Assembly: GCA_902567765.1 (NCBI GenBank)
Contig: CACFNI010000006.1
Location: 1-64,000, forward strand
Direction: 5' to 3'
Length of the DNA: 64,000 bases
Source of the DNA: an uncultured Pelagibacteraceae bacterium
GTDB lineage: Bacteria > Pseudomonadota > Alphaproteobacteria > Pelagibacterales > Pelagibacteraceae
Positions 50,809 to 61,420 of the stretch are shown here, one piece after another (the stretch's first letter is position 1; each line of letters starts with the position of its first letter). The notes beneath the pieces are model-generated. The model saw only the letters and a list, made by a program, of their open reading frames with translations, did no database searches and had not been told where the DNA came from. The position numbers and the translations under genes were made by a program.

Positions 50809-51597
50809 ATGATTTCAAATATTTTTTTTACCTTAGTTTTAATCTATTTTTTTGTTACAATATTTTTATATTTTTATCAGGATAAACTTCTTTATCATCC
50901 AAATGTTAATGCAAGAAGTAGCTATGAATTAGATCATAAAGTAGATGAAATTCTGATACCATCCGATAATGACCTAATTGCTTGGCATTATAAAAATAAA
51001 GAAAATTTTAAGACTTTAGTTTTTTTCCATGGTAATGCAGGCGATCTATCTAATAGGATTTACAAATTAAACGAATTATCAAAATTGAAATTAAATTATC
51101 TAATTTTTGCGTATAGAGGATTTAATGGAAGTAAAGGTAAACCATCTGAGAAAGGACTATATAAAGATGCTGAAAATATACTTAATTGGCTTAAATCAAA
51201 TAAAATTTTTGAGAATAATATAATTATATATGGCGAGTCCCTTGGAACAGCTGTTGCAGTTCATATTGCTCAGAATAAAAATTTTTCAGGGATAATTTTA
51301 GAAGCACCCTTTACATCAATGATTGAACTTGGACAGAAATATTATCCTATTTTTCCCGTAAAATTTCTTCTTAAAGATAAATACGAAAGCTTTAAAAAAA
51401 TTAATAAAATTAAATCACCTGTATTGGTAATGCATGGTAAAAAAGATAAAATTGTTCCATTTTATATGGGAAAGCAAATATTTGAAATTTTACCATCACC
51501 GAAGTTTAGTTATTTTAATGAGCAAGATGATCATATGATGGAATATAATCAAGATCTGATCGATTCTATAAAAAATTTTATTAACCAGTTAAGTTAG
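50809..51597 (+). CDS. Alpha/beta hydrolase (BEM46/FrsA-like)
   Basis: TLVFFHGNAGDLSNRIYKLNEL; IIYGESLGTAVAVHIA; VMHGKKDKIVPF; DDHMMEY. Confidence 0.88.
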   Translation: MISNIFFTLVLIYFFVTIFLYFYQDKLLYHPNVNARSSYELDHKVDEILIPSDNDLIAWHYKNKENFKTLVFFHGNAGDLSNRIYKLNELSKLKLNYLIFAYRGFNGSKGKPSEKGLYKDAENILNWLKSNKIFENNIIIYGESLGTAVAVHIAQNKNFSGIILEAPFTSMIELGQKYYPIFPVKFLLKDKYESFKKINKIKSPVLVMHGKKDKIVPFYMGKQIFEILPSPKFSYFNEQDDHMMEYNQDLIDSIKNFINQLS

Positions 51598-52511
51598 TTT
51601 GTGCTGATAAAAGCATCTGCAAATTTTTCTGCTTCAAAAATTTGTAAATCATCCTCTTTTTCACCCAGACCCAAAGCTACAATTGGTAATTTATATTTTT
51701 TAGCCACAGCTATTAAAATTCCACCTTTTGCAGTTCCATCAAGTTTAGTCATAATTAAACCTGTTATTGGAATAATTTTATTAAATTCCTCAACTTGATT
51801 TATTACATTTTGCCCAGAGGTTGCATCCAAAACCAACAGAACTTCATGAGGTGCATTTGAATCAATTTTTTTCGTCACATTTGCTATTTTCTTATATTCC
51901 TCCATTAAATTTTTTTTATTTTGTAATCTTCCTGCGGTATCTATTAGAACATGGGTAAATTTATTTTTCATAGCTTCATCGACTGCCTTAAATGCAACAG
52001 AAGCCGGGTCAGAACCTTGTGAAGATTTAACTAAATCTATGCTTGTTTTTTTAGCCCAGTTTTCTAGTTGTTCAATTGCTGCAGCTCTAAAAGTATCAGA
52101 TGCTGCAAAAATAACTTTATTACCATTTTTTTTTAAGATTTTTCCTATTTTTCCTATTGTAGTTGTTTTCCCAACACCATTAACACCAGAAATAAGAATA
52201 GTATTTAAAGAATTTTTATTTAAAAAAAAATCATTTTTTTCCAAAGGAGACATTAAGTTAACTATATAATTTTTAAGAATTGAATTAATTTCTTCTAATT
52301 TATTTTTATTTGGATCAATTTTTTTTCCTGCAATTATATTTCTAATTTCCTCTGATGCAGTTACACCTACGTCAGACTTTATTAAAAATTCCTCAATTTC
52401 ATCCAATGTTTTATCGTCAATTTCTTTTTTTATGATTATTTCTTTAAGCCCAGATGTAAAAGCTGAGGCACTTTTTTTAAAACCAAATTTAAATTTATCA
52501 AATAAACCCAT
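51594..52511 (-). CDS. ftsY: SRP receptor FtsY
   Basis: ISGVNGVGKTTTIGKIG; AASDTFRAAAIEQLENWAKK; LIDTAGRLQNKKNLM; TKLDGTAKGGIL. Confidence 0.96.
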   Translation of the reverse strand: MGLFDKFKFGFKKSASAFTSGLKEIIIKKEIDDKTLDEIEEFLIKSDVGVTASEEIRNIIAGKKIDPNKNKLEEINSILKNYIVNLMSPLEKNDFFLNKNSLNTILISGVNGVGKTTTIGKIGKILKKNGNKVIFAASDTFRAAAIEQLENWAKKTSIDLVKSSQGSDPASVAFKAVDEAMKNKFTHVLIDTAGRLQNKKNLMEEYKKIANVTKKIDSNAPHEVLLVLDATSGQNVINQVEEFNKIIPITGLIMTKLDGTAKGGILIAVAKKYKLPIVALGLGEKEDDLQIFEAEKFADAFISTN

Positions 52512-53335
52512 TAAATTTTTAATCTTATCTCTTTAATATTAGATACAGGTCCTGTCATATATACTGGGCCACCACCCATATCAAAATCAATCTCAAGAGT
52601 TCCTTCCTTAAAGTGAACTTTGCAATTTTTTTCAGTTAATTGATTTATATATCCAGCTACTACAGCTGCACATGCCGCTGTTCCACAAGCTTTTGTTTGA
52701 CCAGCTCCTCTTTCCCAAACATTTACTTTTATATTTTTAAAATCATCTAGTACTTCTGCAAAGGTTAAATTTACCCTTTCAGGAAAAAAATGATGATTTT
52801 CAACTTTAGGTCCAATTTTTTTTATATCAACTTTTTCACAATCTTTGACAAAATAAATAATATGTGGGTTACCTACATTTACACAGTAACCATTTCCATA
52901 TTCTTTTTCCAAAAAATCTATTGAAACATTCCTAGGATTTAAGCCTTCTTTTAAAGGTATTTCCTCTGCTTTATCAAATTTTGGTAAGCCCATATCTATT
53001 CTTACATTTTTTTCATTTAAAATTTCTGCCTCTAAAATTGTTTTATCAGCTTTCAAATTTATAAATCTTTGATTATTTTCTTTTGAAATTAAATATGCAA
53101 CGCATCTACTCCCATTTCCACATGCGCCTACCTCAACACCGTCAGAATTGTAAATTTTAATTGGAAAAACATCATCAACCTTTTTTTCAATAAATATTAT
53201 TTGATCAAATCCAACATTACTTCTATTACCTATTTTTATAATTTGTTCTTTAGTTAGACTTACATCATCTTTTCTCCTGTCAATAATGACAAAGTCATTT
53301 CCTAGACCATCCATTTTATAAGCTTTAAATTCCAT
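52511..53335 (-). CDS. dapF: Diaminopimelate epimerase
   Basis: KMDGLGNDFVIID; YNSDGVEVGACGNGSRCVA; ERGAGQTKACGTAACAAVVA. Confidence 0.97.
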   Translation of the reverse strand: MEFKAYKMDGLGNDFVIIDRRKDDVSLTKEQIIKIGNRSNVGFDQIIFIEKKVDDVFPIKIYNSDGVEVGACGNGSRCVAYLISKENNQRFINLKADKTILEAEILNEKNVRIDMGLPKFDKAEEIPLKEGLNPRNVSIDFLEKEYGNGYCVNVGNPHIIYFVKDCEKVDIKKIGPKVENHHFFPERVNLTFAEVLDDFKNIKVNVWERGAGQTKACGTAACAAVVAGYINQLTEKNCKVHFKEGTLEIDFDMGGGPVYMTGPVSNIKEIRLKI

Positions 53336-53389
53336 ATATTTTTATGTTTATCTTATTTATTGACATTTTGAACCTCTATTATAGGTTAA

Positions 53390-53490
53390 CGCAATTTCCG
53401 CAAATACAGCATTTTGCGGTGTCTTTGGAAACAAAGAGATCGACACCAGTCAGCGAGGGTTCGCCCACTGGTGCGATAGCTGCTGGATGA
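53390..53490 (+). promoter_or_regulatory. Structured RNA leader upstream of ffh (candidate cis-regulatory RNA)
   Basis: Hairpins: CCGCAAA/TTTGCGG (53398-53419); GTGTC+TTTG-GAAA-CAAA+GACAC (53419-53446); CCAGT..GCGA/TCGC..ACTGG (53446-53471); alternative CCAG-t-CAGC/GCTGCTGG pairing. Confidence 0.72.
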
Positions 53491-53494
53491 AATT

Positions 53495-54853
53495 ATGTTT
53501 GAAAATTTGACAAATAAATTTGAAGAAGTTTTTTCTTCTCTTAAGAAAGCACCCTCACTTGATGAGAAGCAGGTTGATGATGGAATGAGAGGTATTAGAC
53601 AAGCTCTGTTAGAAGCAGATGTATCTCTAGATGTAGCTAAAAATTTCATTGAGAGTGTTAAACCAAAAGCGCTAGGTCAAGAAATAATTAGATCTACCTC
53701 ACCTGGCCAAATAGTTATCAAAATAGTTTATGATGAGTTAGTTAAGTTACTAGGTGAAAAAAATGAAGAAATAAATTTAAATGCTGTTCCACCAGTCCCT
53801 ATGATGTTAGTAGGACTTCAGGGTTCAGGCAAAACAACTACTACAGCTAAACTAGCTAAATTTTTAGAAATTAATAAAAAAAAGAAAATTATGATGGTCA
53901 GTCTTGACGTTTATAGGCCGGCTGCGCAAGAACAATTAAAATCTTTAGGTGAACAAAATAATATAACAACGTTACCTGTCATTGAAGGACAATTACCTGC
54001 AGACATTTGTAGAAGAGCAATGAGTGCTGCTAATTTAAATGGATCAGAAATAATTTTATTCGATACAGCGGGCAGAACACAAATTGATCTTCAAATGATG
54101 AGTGAAATAAAGCAAATAGAAAATATAATTAAACCATCAGAAATATTTCTTGTAGCAGACTCTCTCACAGGTCAAGTAGCCGCTGAAGTTGCAAAAGAAT
54201 TTAAAAATACAGTAAATTTGACTGGAATAATTCTAACTAGAGCTGATGGTGACGCAAGAGGTGGAGCAGCAGTTAGCATGAAATATGTATCTCAGGTACC
54301 TATAAAATTTTTAGGTATAGGAGAAAAAATAGATAATATTGAAGTATTCCATCCAGATCGTATTGCGAACAGAATTTTAGGAATGGGAGATGTTGTTTCT
54401 TTAGTTGAAAAAGCAGCACAAGATCTTGGAGAAGAAAATATTAAAAAAGCTGAGGAAAATTTAAAAAAAGGACAATTCTCACTAGAGGACTACTTAACGC
54501 AACTTAGACAGATGAAAAAAATGGGAGGTATAGAGGGCGTTATGTCTTTTTTGCCTGGTATTTCTAAAATTAAGTCTCAAATGGATGCGGCAGGAGTTGA
54601 TGAAAAAATTATAACTCAGAATGAAGCAATAATATTATCTATGACTAAAAAAGAAAGAGACGATCCAAAAATAATAAATGGATCTCGAAAGAAAAGAATT
54701 GCTAATGGCTCTGGAACAGATGCGGCCACTATCAATAAATTGCTAAAGCAATTTAAAATGATGTCTGAAATGATGAAAAAGATGTCAAAAGGAAATCTGA
54801 AAGGTATGACTGACAAAGGAATACCACCAGAGCTTTTTAATCAATTAAAATAA
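53495..54853 (+). CDS. ffh: Signal recognition particle protein Ffh
   Basis: [43 protein letters not shown]; methionine-rich M domain. Confidence 0.97.
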   Translation: MFENLTNKFEEVFSSLKKAPSLDEKQVDDGMRGIRQALLEADVSLDVAKNFIESVKPKALGQEIIRSTSPGQIVIKIVYDELVKLLGEKNEEINLNAVPPVPMMLVGLQGSGKTTTTAKLAKFLEINKKKKIMMVSLDVYRPAAQEQLKSLGEQNNITTLPVIEGQLPADICRRAMSAANLNGSEIILFDTAGRTQIDLQMMSEIKQIENIIKPSEIFLVADSLTGQVAAEVAKEFKNTVNLTGIILTRADGDARGGAAVSMKYVSQVPIKFLGIGEKIDNIEVFHPDRIANRILGMGDVVSLVEKAAQDLGEENIKKAEENLKKGQFSLEDYLTQLRQMKKMGGIEGVMSFLPGISKIKSQMDAAGVDEKIITQNEAIILSMTKKERDDPKIINGSRKKRIANGSGTDAATINKLLKQFKMMSEMMKKMSKGNLKGMTDKGIPPELFNQLK

Positions 54854-54866
54854 TGAAAGGAAAAAA

Positions 54867-55283
54867 ATGTTAAAGTTAAGATTATCAATGGGAGGAACAA
54901 AAAAAAGACCAGTGTATAAAATAGTTGTTGCCGATAGTAGATTTTCAAGAGATGGAAGATTTATTGAAAAACTTGGTTTTTTTAATCCTTTATTGCCAAA
55001 AGACAAAAAAGAAAGAGTTGGTTTAGAAACAGATAGAATTAAATATTGGTTAGGACAAGGAGCGCAGCCTACAATCAGGGTTGCAAGAATTCTCGGAGAA
55101 AATCAATTAATGCCAATGCCGGCTAAAGGTAACAATCCACTAAAGGCTATACCTAAAAAGGATAGAAAGAAGAAAGATGAAAAAGCTACTTCGGGTGAAC
55201 CATCTAAGGAAGAAGCTAAAAAAGCAGAAGCACCTAAGGAAGAAGCTAAAAAAGCAGAAGCACCTAAGGAAGAAAAAAAATAA
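54867..55283 (+). CDS. rpsP: 30S ribosomal protein S16 with repetitive C-terminal extension
   Basis: [42 protein letters not shown]; tail [25 protein letters not shown]. Confidence 0.96.
   Translation: MLKLRLSMGGTKKRPVYKIVVADSRFSRDGRFIEKLGFFNPLLPKDKKERVGLETDRIKYWLGQGAQPTIRVARILGENQLMPMPAKGNNPLKAIPKKDRKKKDEKATSGEPSKEEAKKAEAPKEEAKKAEAPKEEKK
55206..55265 (+). repeat. Perfect 2 x 30-bp tandem repeat in rpsP (plus partial third copy to 55274)
   Basis: aaggaagaagctaaaaaagcagaagcacct occurs twice in direct succession, followed by aaggaagaa. Confidence 0.95.
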
Positions 55284-55286
55284 TTT

Positions 55287-55973
55287 ATGTGGCAAGTACA
55301 AGTATTTACTCTTTACCCTGAAATTTTCCCAGGTCCATTATCAAAAGGACTTTATGGAAAAGCTTTAGAAAAAAGAAAATGGAATTTAAAAGTTGTAAAT
55401 ATAAGAGATTCTGCTGAGGATAAACATAAAACTGTTGACGACGCTCCTTTTGGTGGAGGAGCAGGAATGCTTTTAAAAGCAGATATTTTAGCAAAGTCTA
55501 TTGATAACAATTTGAAAGATGAAAGTAGAATTTTTTATTTATCCCCAAAAGGTAAAAAATTTGATCAAAAATTTGCAAAAGAACTTGCTAAAGAGAAATC
55601 AATCAATTTAATTTGTGGAAATTTTGAGGGAGTAGATGAAAGAATTTTATCTACAAGAAATATTGAGGAAATAAGTATTGGAGATTTTATTTTATCTGGA
55701 GGTGAGTCAGCTGCTTTTGTGATAATCGACTCAATTTTGAGATTGATACCTGGCGTCCTTGGAAATTGCCTCTCTAAAGAAGATGAAAGCTTTGAAAACG
55801 GACTTTTAGAATATCCCCAGTATACTAAACCACAGATTTGGGAGAAAAAAGGTGTTCCAGATGTATTATTATCTGGAGATCATGCTAAAATTAAAGACTG
55901 GCGTTTGTCTCAATCTGAGGCTATAACACGCGTCCGTAGACCAGATTTATGGGAAAAATATAAAAAGAACTAA
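55287..55973 (+). CDS. trmD: tRNA (guanine-N1)-methyltransferase
   Basis: [65 protein letters not shown]. Confidence 0.97.
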   Translation: MWQVQVFTLYPEIFPGPLSKGLYGKALEKRKWNLKVVNIRDSAEDKHKTVDDAPFGGGAGMLLKADILAKSIDNNLKDESRIFYLSPKGKKFDQKFAKELAKEKSINLICGNFEGVDERILSTRNIEEISIGDFILSGGESAAFVIIDSILRLIPGVLGNCLSKEDESFENGLLEYPQYTKPQIWEKKGVPDVLLSGDHAKIKDWRLSQSEAITRVRRPDLWEKYKKN

Positions 55974-55989
55974 ATTGATAAATACTAGA

Positions 55990-56505
55990 ATGAAAACTAT
56001 AGAAGAAATTAACAGATCAAATGTTAAAAAAATTCAGGCTGAAAAAAAGCTGCCTCAATTTTTTCCAGGAGATATTATCAAAGTAGGAGTTAGAATAACT
56101 GAAGGAAAAAGGGATAGAATTCAATATTTTGAGGGAGTATGTATAGCTAAGAAAAGTCGAGATATTAATTCATCATTTACGGTGAGAAAGATTTCTTTTG
56201 GAGAAGGTGTTGAACGAACTTTTGCTTTGTATAGCCCTATAGTCGACTCTATAAAAGTTATAAGATCTGGAGAGGTTAGAAGAGCTAAATTATATTATTT
56301 AAGAGACAGAACTGGAAAATCTGCGAGAATAGCTGAAAAAATTAGAAAAAATATAGGAATTGAAGTTGATGTTAAAAGTGAAACAGCAGCTGAGGAAAAT
56401 TTACAGCAGACTGAAGTAAAAAATGATATAAAAGAGAATGAGCAAGAGAAAATTAAAGAGGAAACTTCAGAAAATAAAGAAGAAAGTTTAAAAGAAAAAA
56501 AATAA
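55990..56505 (+). CDS. rplS: 50S ribosomal protein L19 with Glu/Lys-rich C-terminal extension
   Basis: [52 protein letters not shown]. Confidence 0.96.
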   Translation: MKTIEEINRSNVKKIQAEKKLPQFFPGDIIKVGVRITEGKRDRIQYFEGVCIAKKSRDINSSFTVRKISFGEGVERTFALYSPIVDSIKVIRSGEVRRAKLYYLRDRTGKSARIAEKIRKNIGIEVDVKSETAAEENLQQTEVKNDIKENEQEKIKEETSENKEESLKEKK

Positions 56506-56515
56506 ATTTTTTTCA

Positions 56516-57919
56516 ATGCCGCATACACTTTACGATAAAATTTGGAATGATCATTTAGTTCATGAACAAGATGACGGCACAGCTTTATTATTTGTTGATC
56601 GACATTTAATACATGAAGTAACAAGCCCACAGGCTTTTGAGGGTTTACGAAATTCAAATAGAACAGTGAGACAACCATCTCTAACTTTAGCAGTAGCGGA
56701 TCATAACGTACCAACTACAGATAGATCAAAAGGAATATCGGACCAAGAGTCAAAAATTCAAGTAGAAACTTTAGAGGCTAATTGCAAGGAATTTGGAATT
56801 AAACTTTTTGGAATGGATGATAAGAGGCAAGGAATAGTACATGTAACAGGTCCAGAGCAAGGTTTTACACAACCAGGGACAGTAATAGTTTGTGGAGACA
56901 GTCATACAGCCACTCACGGTGCATTCGGTTCACTAGCTTTTGGAATTGGAACTTCAGAAGTGGAACATGTTCTTGCAACACAAACATTGGTTCAGAAAAA
57001 AGCAAAAAATTTTAGAATAAATGTTAATGGAAAACTTCCATTAGGAGTAACATCAAAAGATGTTATTTTACAAATTATTGGAAAAATAGGCACAGCTGGT
57101 GGAACAGGTTGTGTAATAGAATATGCAGGAGATTTGATTAGATCTTTAAGCGTAGAGCAAAGAATGACTATTTGTAATATGACGATCGAAGGTGGAGCAC
57201 GAGCTGGGTTAATAGAACCAGATGAAAAAATATTTAATTATTTAAAAGGGAGACCTATGTCGCCTAAAGGCGAAACTTGGGATAAAGCAGTTGAAGTTTG
57301 GAGTAATTTAAATTCAGATAATGGTTCTCATTTTGACAAAGAAGTAAGTTTAACTGCAGAGGAAATTATTCCAATGGTTACTTGGGGCACCTCTCCCCAA
57401 GATGTTATAACAATTGAAGGAAAGGTTCCAAATCCAAATACAGAAAAAGATCTTGATAAGAAAAATTCAATTGAAAGATCTTTAAAGTATATGGGTTTGA
57501 AGCCAGATACACTAGCAAAGGATATAAAAATTGATAAAGTTTTCATTGGAAGTTGTACAAATGGAAGAATTGAGGATTTAAGAGAAGCTGCGAAAATATT
57601 AAAGAATAAAAAAAAAGCTTCCCATGTTCATGCCATGGTAGTTCCAGGATCAGGTTTAGTTAAACAACAAGCAGAGCAAGAAGGTTTAGATAAAATTTTT
57701 ATAAACTCAGGTTTTGAATGGAGAGAACCTGGTTGTTCTATGTGTTTAGCAATGAATGCAGATAAATTAAAGCCTGAAGAAAGATGTGCATCTACCTCTA
57801 ATAGGAATTTTGAAGGAAGACAAGGCAGAGGAGGCAGAACACATTTAGTAAGTCCAGGCATGGCTGCAGCTGCAGCGATATCTGGCAATTTAGACGACGT
57901 TAGAAAGTATCAAAATTAA
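56516..57919 (+). CDS. leuC: 3-isopropylmalate dehydratase large subunit
   Basis: [62 protein letters not shown]. Confidence 0.97.
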   Translation: MPHTLYDKIWNDHLVHEQDDGTALLFVDRHLIHEVTSPQAFEGLRNSNRTVRQPSLTLAVADHNVPTTDRSKGISDQESKIQVETLEANCKEFGIKLFGMDDKRQGIVHVTGPEQGFTQPGTVIVCGDSHTATHGAFGSLAFGIGTSEVEHVLATQTLVQKKAKNFRINVNGKLPLGVTSKDVILQIIGKIGTAGGTGCVIEYAGDLIRSLSVEQRMTICNMTIEGGARAGLIEPDEKIFNYLKGRPMSPKGETWDKAVEVWSNLNSDNGSHFDKEVSLTAEEIIPMVTWGTSPQDVITIEGKVPNPNTEKDLDKKNSIERSLKYMGLKPDTLAKDIKIDKVFIGSCTNGRIEDLREAAKILKNKKKASHVHAMVVPGSGLVKQQAEQEGLDKIFINSGFEWREPGCSMCLAMNADKLKPEERCASTSNRNFEGRQGRGGRTHLVSPGMAAAAAISGNLDDVRKYQN

Positions 57920-58525
57920 ATGCAAAAGTTTATTTCTCTAAAAAGTATTCCAACATATTTACCACTTGTAAATATAGATACAGATATGATTATACCAAAA
58001 CAGTTTTTAAAAACGATCAAAAGAACAGGTTTAGGAAAAAATCTTTTTTTTGAATTAAGATATGATGAAAAAGGAAAAGAAATTCCAGACTTTATCTTAA
58101 ACAAAAAACCATTTTGTAATTCGAACATATTAATCACAGGAAAAAATTTTGGGTGTGGTTCTTCTAGGGAACACGCACCTTGGGCACTATTAGACTTTGG
58201 AATAACTTGTATTATTAGTTCTAGTTACGCTGACATTTTTTATAATAACTGTTTTAAAAATGGAATTTTACCGATTGTTTTAAACGAGGATAAAATTAAA
58301 GAAATATCAGAATATTCAAATAGAAAAGAGGAAATTTCAGTCAACTTAGCAGATCAAAAAATTATATATGGAAATAACGAAATTTCATTTGAGATAGACC
58401 CATTTAAAAAAAAATGTTTACTAGAGGGTTTAGATGACATTGCCTTATCTCTTGAAAAATCTGAAAAAATAAAATCCTTCGAAAATAAAATTAAAAATCA
58501 AAGGCCGTGGATATTTAATGATTAA
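57920..58525 (+). CDS. leuD: 3-isopropylmalate dehydratase small subunit
   Basis: [37 protein letters not shown]. Confidence 0.97.
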   Translation: MQKFISLKSIPTYLPLVNIDTDMIIPKQFLKTIKRTGLGKNLFFELRYDEKGKEIPDFILNKKPFCNSNILITGKNFGCGSSREHAPWALLDFGITCIISSSYADIFYNNCFKNGILPIVLNEDKIKEISEYSNRKEEISVNLADQKIIYGNNEISFEIDPFKKKCLLEGLDDIALSLEKSEKIKSFENKIKNQRPWIFND

Positions 58526-59624
58526 AGTAAAAAAAAGAAAAATTTTACTTTTACCTGGGGATGGAATTGGTCCTGAAGTAATAAATGAGGTTAAAAAAGT
58601 TATCAAATGGCTTAACTCAAAAAAGTCTCTAGATTTTGAAATTGATGAAGATTTAGCAGGAGGAGCTTCTTATGACAAGCATGGAACACCAATAACTGAT
58701 GAAGTGTTTTACAAAGCTCTTGAGAGTGAAGTTGTCATGTTAGGAGCAGTAGGTGGACCCAAATGGGATAATCTAGAATTTTCAAAAAAACCTGAGAGAG
58801 CATTATTGAAATTAAGAAAAGAGTTAAAATTATTTGCAAACTTAAGACCTGCAATATGTTTTAAACAATTGGTTGATGCATCTACTCTTAAACCTGAAAT
58901 TGTCTCTGGCTTAGATATAATGATTGTAAGAGAATTAACAGGAGGAATATATTTTGGAGAACCAAGGGGAATTAAACCTATAGATAATGGAGAAAGAAAA
59001 GGCATTAATACTCATACTTACACTAGCAGTGAAATTATTAGAGTAGCAAGAGTTGCTTTTGATTTAGCTAAAAAAAGATCAAATAGGGTTACTTCATGTG
59101 AAAAATCTAATGTTATGGAGGCAGGACAACTTTGGAAAGAAGAGGTTCAAACTTTACACGATGCAGAATACAAAGAAGTAGAACTAAATCATATGTTAGC
59201 AGATAACTGTTCTATGCAATTATTAAGAAATCCAAAACAATTTGATGTGATAGTAACTGATAATCTCTTCGGAGATATGCTTTCTGACCAAGCATCAATG
59301 TTAACAGGGTCCTTAGGACTTTTGCCATCAGCATCACTTGGTGCAAAAAATAAAGATGGTGAAATGAGAGCAATGTATGAACCAATACATGGTTCTGCTC
59401 CGGATATAGCAGGAAAAGGATTGGCAAATCCAATTGCAACAATTTTAAGTTTTGCAATGGCACTAAGATATTCTCTAAATTTGGATAAAGAAGCAGATAA
59501 TCTTGAAAAAGCGGTCCAAGATGTGCTTAATGAGGGTTTAAGAACAAAAGATATAGTAGCAAAGGGAAAAAAAGAAGTATCCACTGTTCAAATGGGGGAT
59601 GCGATTATTTCAAAATTGAAATAA
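58518..59624 (+). CDS. leuB: 3-isopropylmalate dehydrogenase
   Basis: [58 protein letters not shown]. Confidence 0.97.
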   Translation: MIKVKKRKILLLPGDGIGPEVINEVKKVIKWLNSKKSLDFEIDEDLAGGASYDKHGTPITDEVFYKALESEVVMLGAVGGPKWDNLEFSKKPERALLKLRKELKLFANLRPAICFKQLVDASTLKPEIVSGLDIMIVRELTGGIYFGEPRGIKPIDNGERKGINTHTYTSSEIIRVARVAFDLAKKRSNRVTSCEKSNVMEAGQLWKEEVQTLHDAEYKEVELNHMLADNCSMQLLRNPKQFDVIVTDNLFGDMLSDQASMLTGSLGLLPSASLGAKNKDGEMRAMYEPIHGSAPDIAGKGLANPIATILSFAMALRYSLNLDKEADNLEKAVQDVLNEGLRTKDIVAKGKKEVSTVQMGDAIISKLK

Positions 59625-59649
59625 TTTGTATTTTAATTAAAATAGGATT

Positions 59650-61416
59650 ATGCCAACTTATAATGCACCAGTCGAAGATATGCTTTTTTTATATGAAAAG
59701 CTAAGAGATAACAAAAATTACAATGAGATTGATAAATATAAAGAGGTCACAACTGATCTTGTAAAAAATATTTTAGATGAGGCAGCAAAAATTAATCAAA
59801 ATTTAATTTTACCTCTAGCAAAAGCTGGAGATGAAAATCCGACAGTATTAGAAAATGGTGTTGTAAGGACACCTCCTGGTTATAAAGAGGCATATAAAAA
59901 ATTTATAGAAGATGGCTGGACATCATTATCTTGTGATCCAAAATATGGTGGACAAGGTATGCCAAAAACTGTGAGCGCATTTTTTGATGAAATGTTATCA
60001 TCAGCCAGCTTAGCGTTTAAGCTCTATAGTGAACTAACGCTTGGTGCTTACAATTGTATTCATCACCATGCTACAGATGAAATTAAAAATAAATATCTTC
60101 CAAAAATGGTTGAAGGTAAATGGAGTGGGACAATGTGTTTAACTGAACCAGTATGTGGAACAGACTTAGGTTTACTTAAGACAAAAGCAGTAGAGCAATC
60201 AGATGGAACGTATAAAATTACAGGTCAAAAAATATTTATTACATCAGGCGATCATGATTTAACAGAAAATATTATTCATTTAGTAATTGCAAGAGCATCA
60301 GACTCACCTAATGGCACTAAAGGAATTAGTTTATTTTTAGTTCCAAAATTTATTGTCAAAGAGGATGGATCGATCGACACAAGAAATGGAATATCGACTG
60401 GTTCAATAGAAACTAAAATGGGAATTAAAGGTTCAGCAACATGTGTTTTAAATTTTGATGAAGCAAAGGGATATATGATTGGTCCTAAAAATAAAGGATT
60501 GAGCCAAATGTTTACAATGATGAATTTAGAGAGAATTGTAGTTGGAATCCAAGGCCTAGGTATTTCTGAAATTGCTTATCAAAACTCATTGATCTATGCA
60601 AAAGAAAGAAAGCAGGGAAAAAGCACAAAAAATCAGTCACCAAATGGAAACGCAGACTTAATTATTGAGCATGCAGATATAAGAAAAACTTTGTTAAATA
60701 TGAAATCTATTATTGAGGGAGAGAGAGCGTTGTGCTTTTGGTTATCGCAACAAACAGAAGTAAGTTTAAACCATAGCGACCACAAAATAAAACAAGACGC
60801 TACAGATATGGTTTCATTAATGACACCTGTTGTTAAATCATTATTTTCAGATTTAGGGATGGAAATTACAAGTGATGCAATGCAAATATATGGAGGGTAT
60901 GGATACACTAAAGATCAAGGTATTGAACAATTATATAGGGATAATAGAATAACTCCTATATATGAAGGAACTAATTCCGTTCAAGCAATAGATTTGGTAT
61001 TCAGAAAACTGGTTAATCAAAATGGAGATATAATTGATAAGTATATTAGTATGATTAGAGGTGATTTAAATAAAAATAATAAAGATTTAAGTTCTTTTGT
61101 TGCTAAGTTAGAAATTTACATTGATAAATTAAGCAAATTTTCAACTTGGATGAAAGATAAAATAAAAACCTCAAAAGATGATGCAAATGCCGCGTCAAAT
61201 GATTATTTGAGAGTTCTTGGCTATGTTGCAATTGGTTATTCGTGGTTAAAAGTTTTAGAGGTGAGCTATAAAGACTATTCAAATAATAAAGATTTTTATG
61301 AGGACAAAATTCAAACAGCAAATTTCTATTTTAATAGAGTTTTACCTAGAGTAGAAAGCCATTATTTATCTGCAACAACAGGCAGTAAATATATAATGGA
61401 TTTTAAATTTAATTAA
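59650..61416 (+). CDS. dmdC: Acyl-CoA dehydrogenase; by context candidate 3-methylmercaptopropionyl-CoA dehydrogenase
   Basis: WSGTMCLTEPVCGTDLGLLKTKA; GQKIFITSGDHDLTENIIHLVIAR; MQIYGGYGYTKDQGIEQLYRDNRITPIYEGTNSVQAIDL; near dmdA start. Confidence 0.8.
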   Translation: MPTYNAPVEDMLFLYEKLRDNKNYNEIDKYKEVTTDLVKNILDEAAKINQNLILPLAKAGDENPTVLENGVVRTPPGYKEAYKKFIEDGWTSLSCDPKYGGQGMPKTVSAFFDEMLSSASLAFKLYSELTLGAYNCIHHHATDEIKNKYLPKMVEGKWSGTMCLTEPVCGTDLGLLKTKAVEQSDGTYKITGQKIFITSGDHDLTENIIHLVIARASDSPNGTKGISLFLVPKFIVKEDGSIDTRNGISTGSIETKMGIKGSATCVLNFDEAKGYMIGPKNKGLSQMFTMMNLERIVVGIQGLGISEIAYQNSLIYAKERKQGKSTKNQSPNGNADLIIEHADIRKTLLNMKSIIEGERALCFWLSQQTEVSLNHSDHKIKQDATDMVSLMTPVVKSLFSDLGMEITSDAMQIYGGYGYTKDQGIEQLYRDNRITPIYEGTNSVQAIDLVFRKLVNQNGDIIDKYISMIRGDLNKNNKDLSSFVAKLEIYIDKLSKFSTWMKDKIKTSKDDANAASNDYLRVLGYVAIGYSWLKVLEVSYKDYSNNKDFYEDKIQTANFYFNRVLPRVESHYLSATTGSKYIMDFKFN

Positions 61417-61420
61417 AGAA

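Noticed and set aside
53446-53475. tRNA or tmRNA T-arm (GAGGGTTCGCCC)
   Set aside because: No acceptor, D or anticodon arms around it; the pairing is explained by the ffh leader hairpin.
53390-53490. SRP (4.5S) RNA gene upstream of ffh
   Set aside because: It has a GNRA tetraloop but lacks the bacterial SRP consensus (GGTCC-GGAA-GGAAGCAGCC-like loops) and abuts the ffh start codon; a cis leader fits better.
55177-55368. 63-aa [30 protein letters not shown]...
   Set aside because: Alternative-frame reading of the rpsP tandem repeat; apparent periodicity derives from the 30-bp repeat.
59189-59584. Minus-strand ORF of 131 aa
   Set aside because: Antisense to leuB; no recognisable domain.
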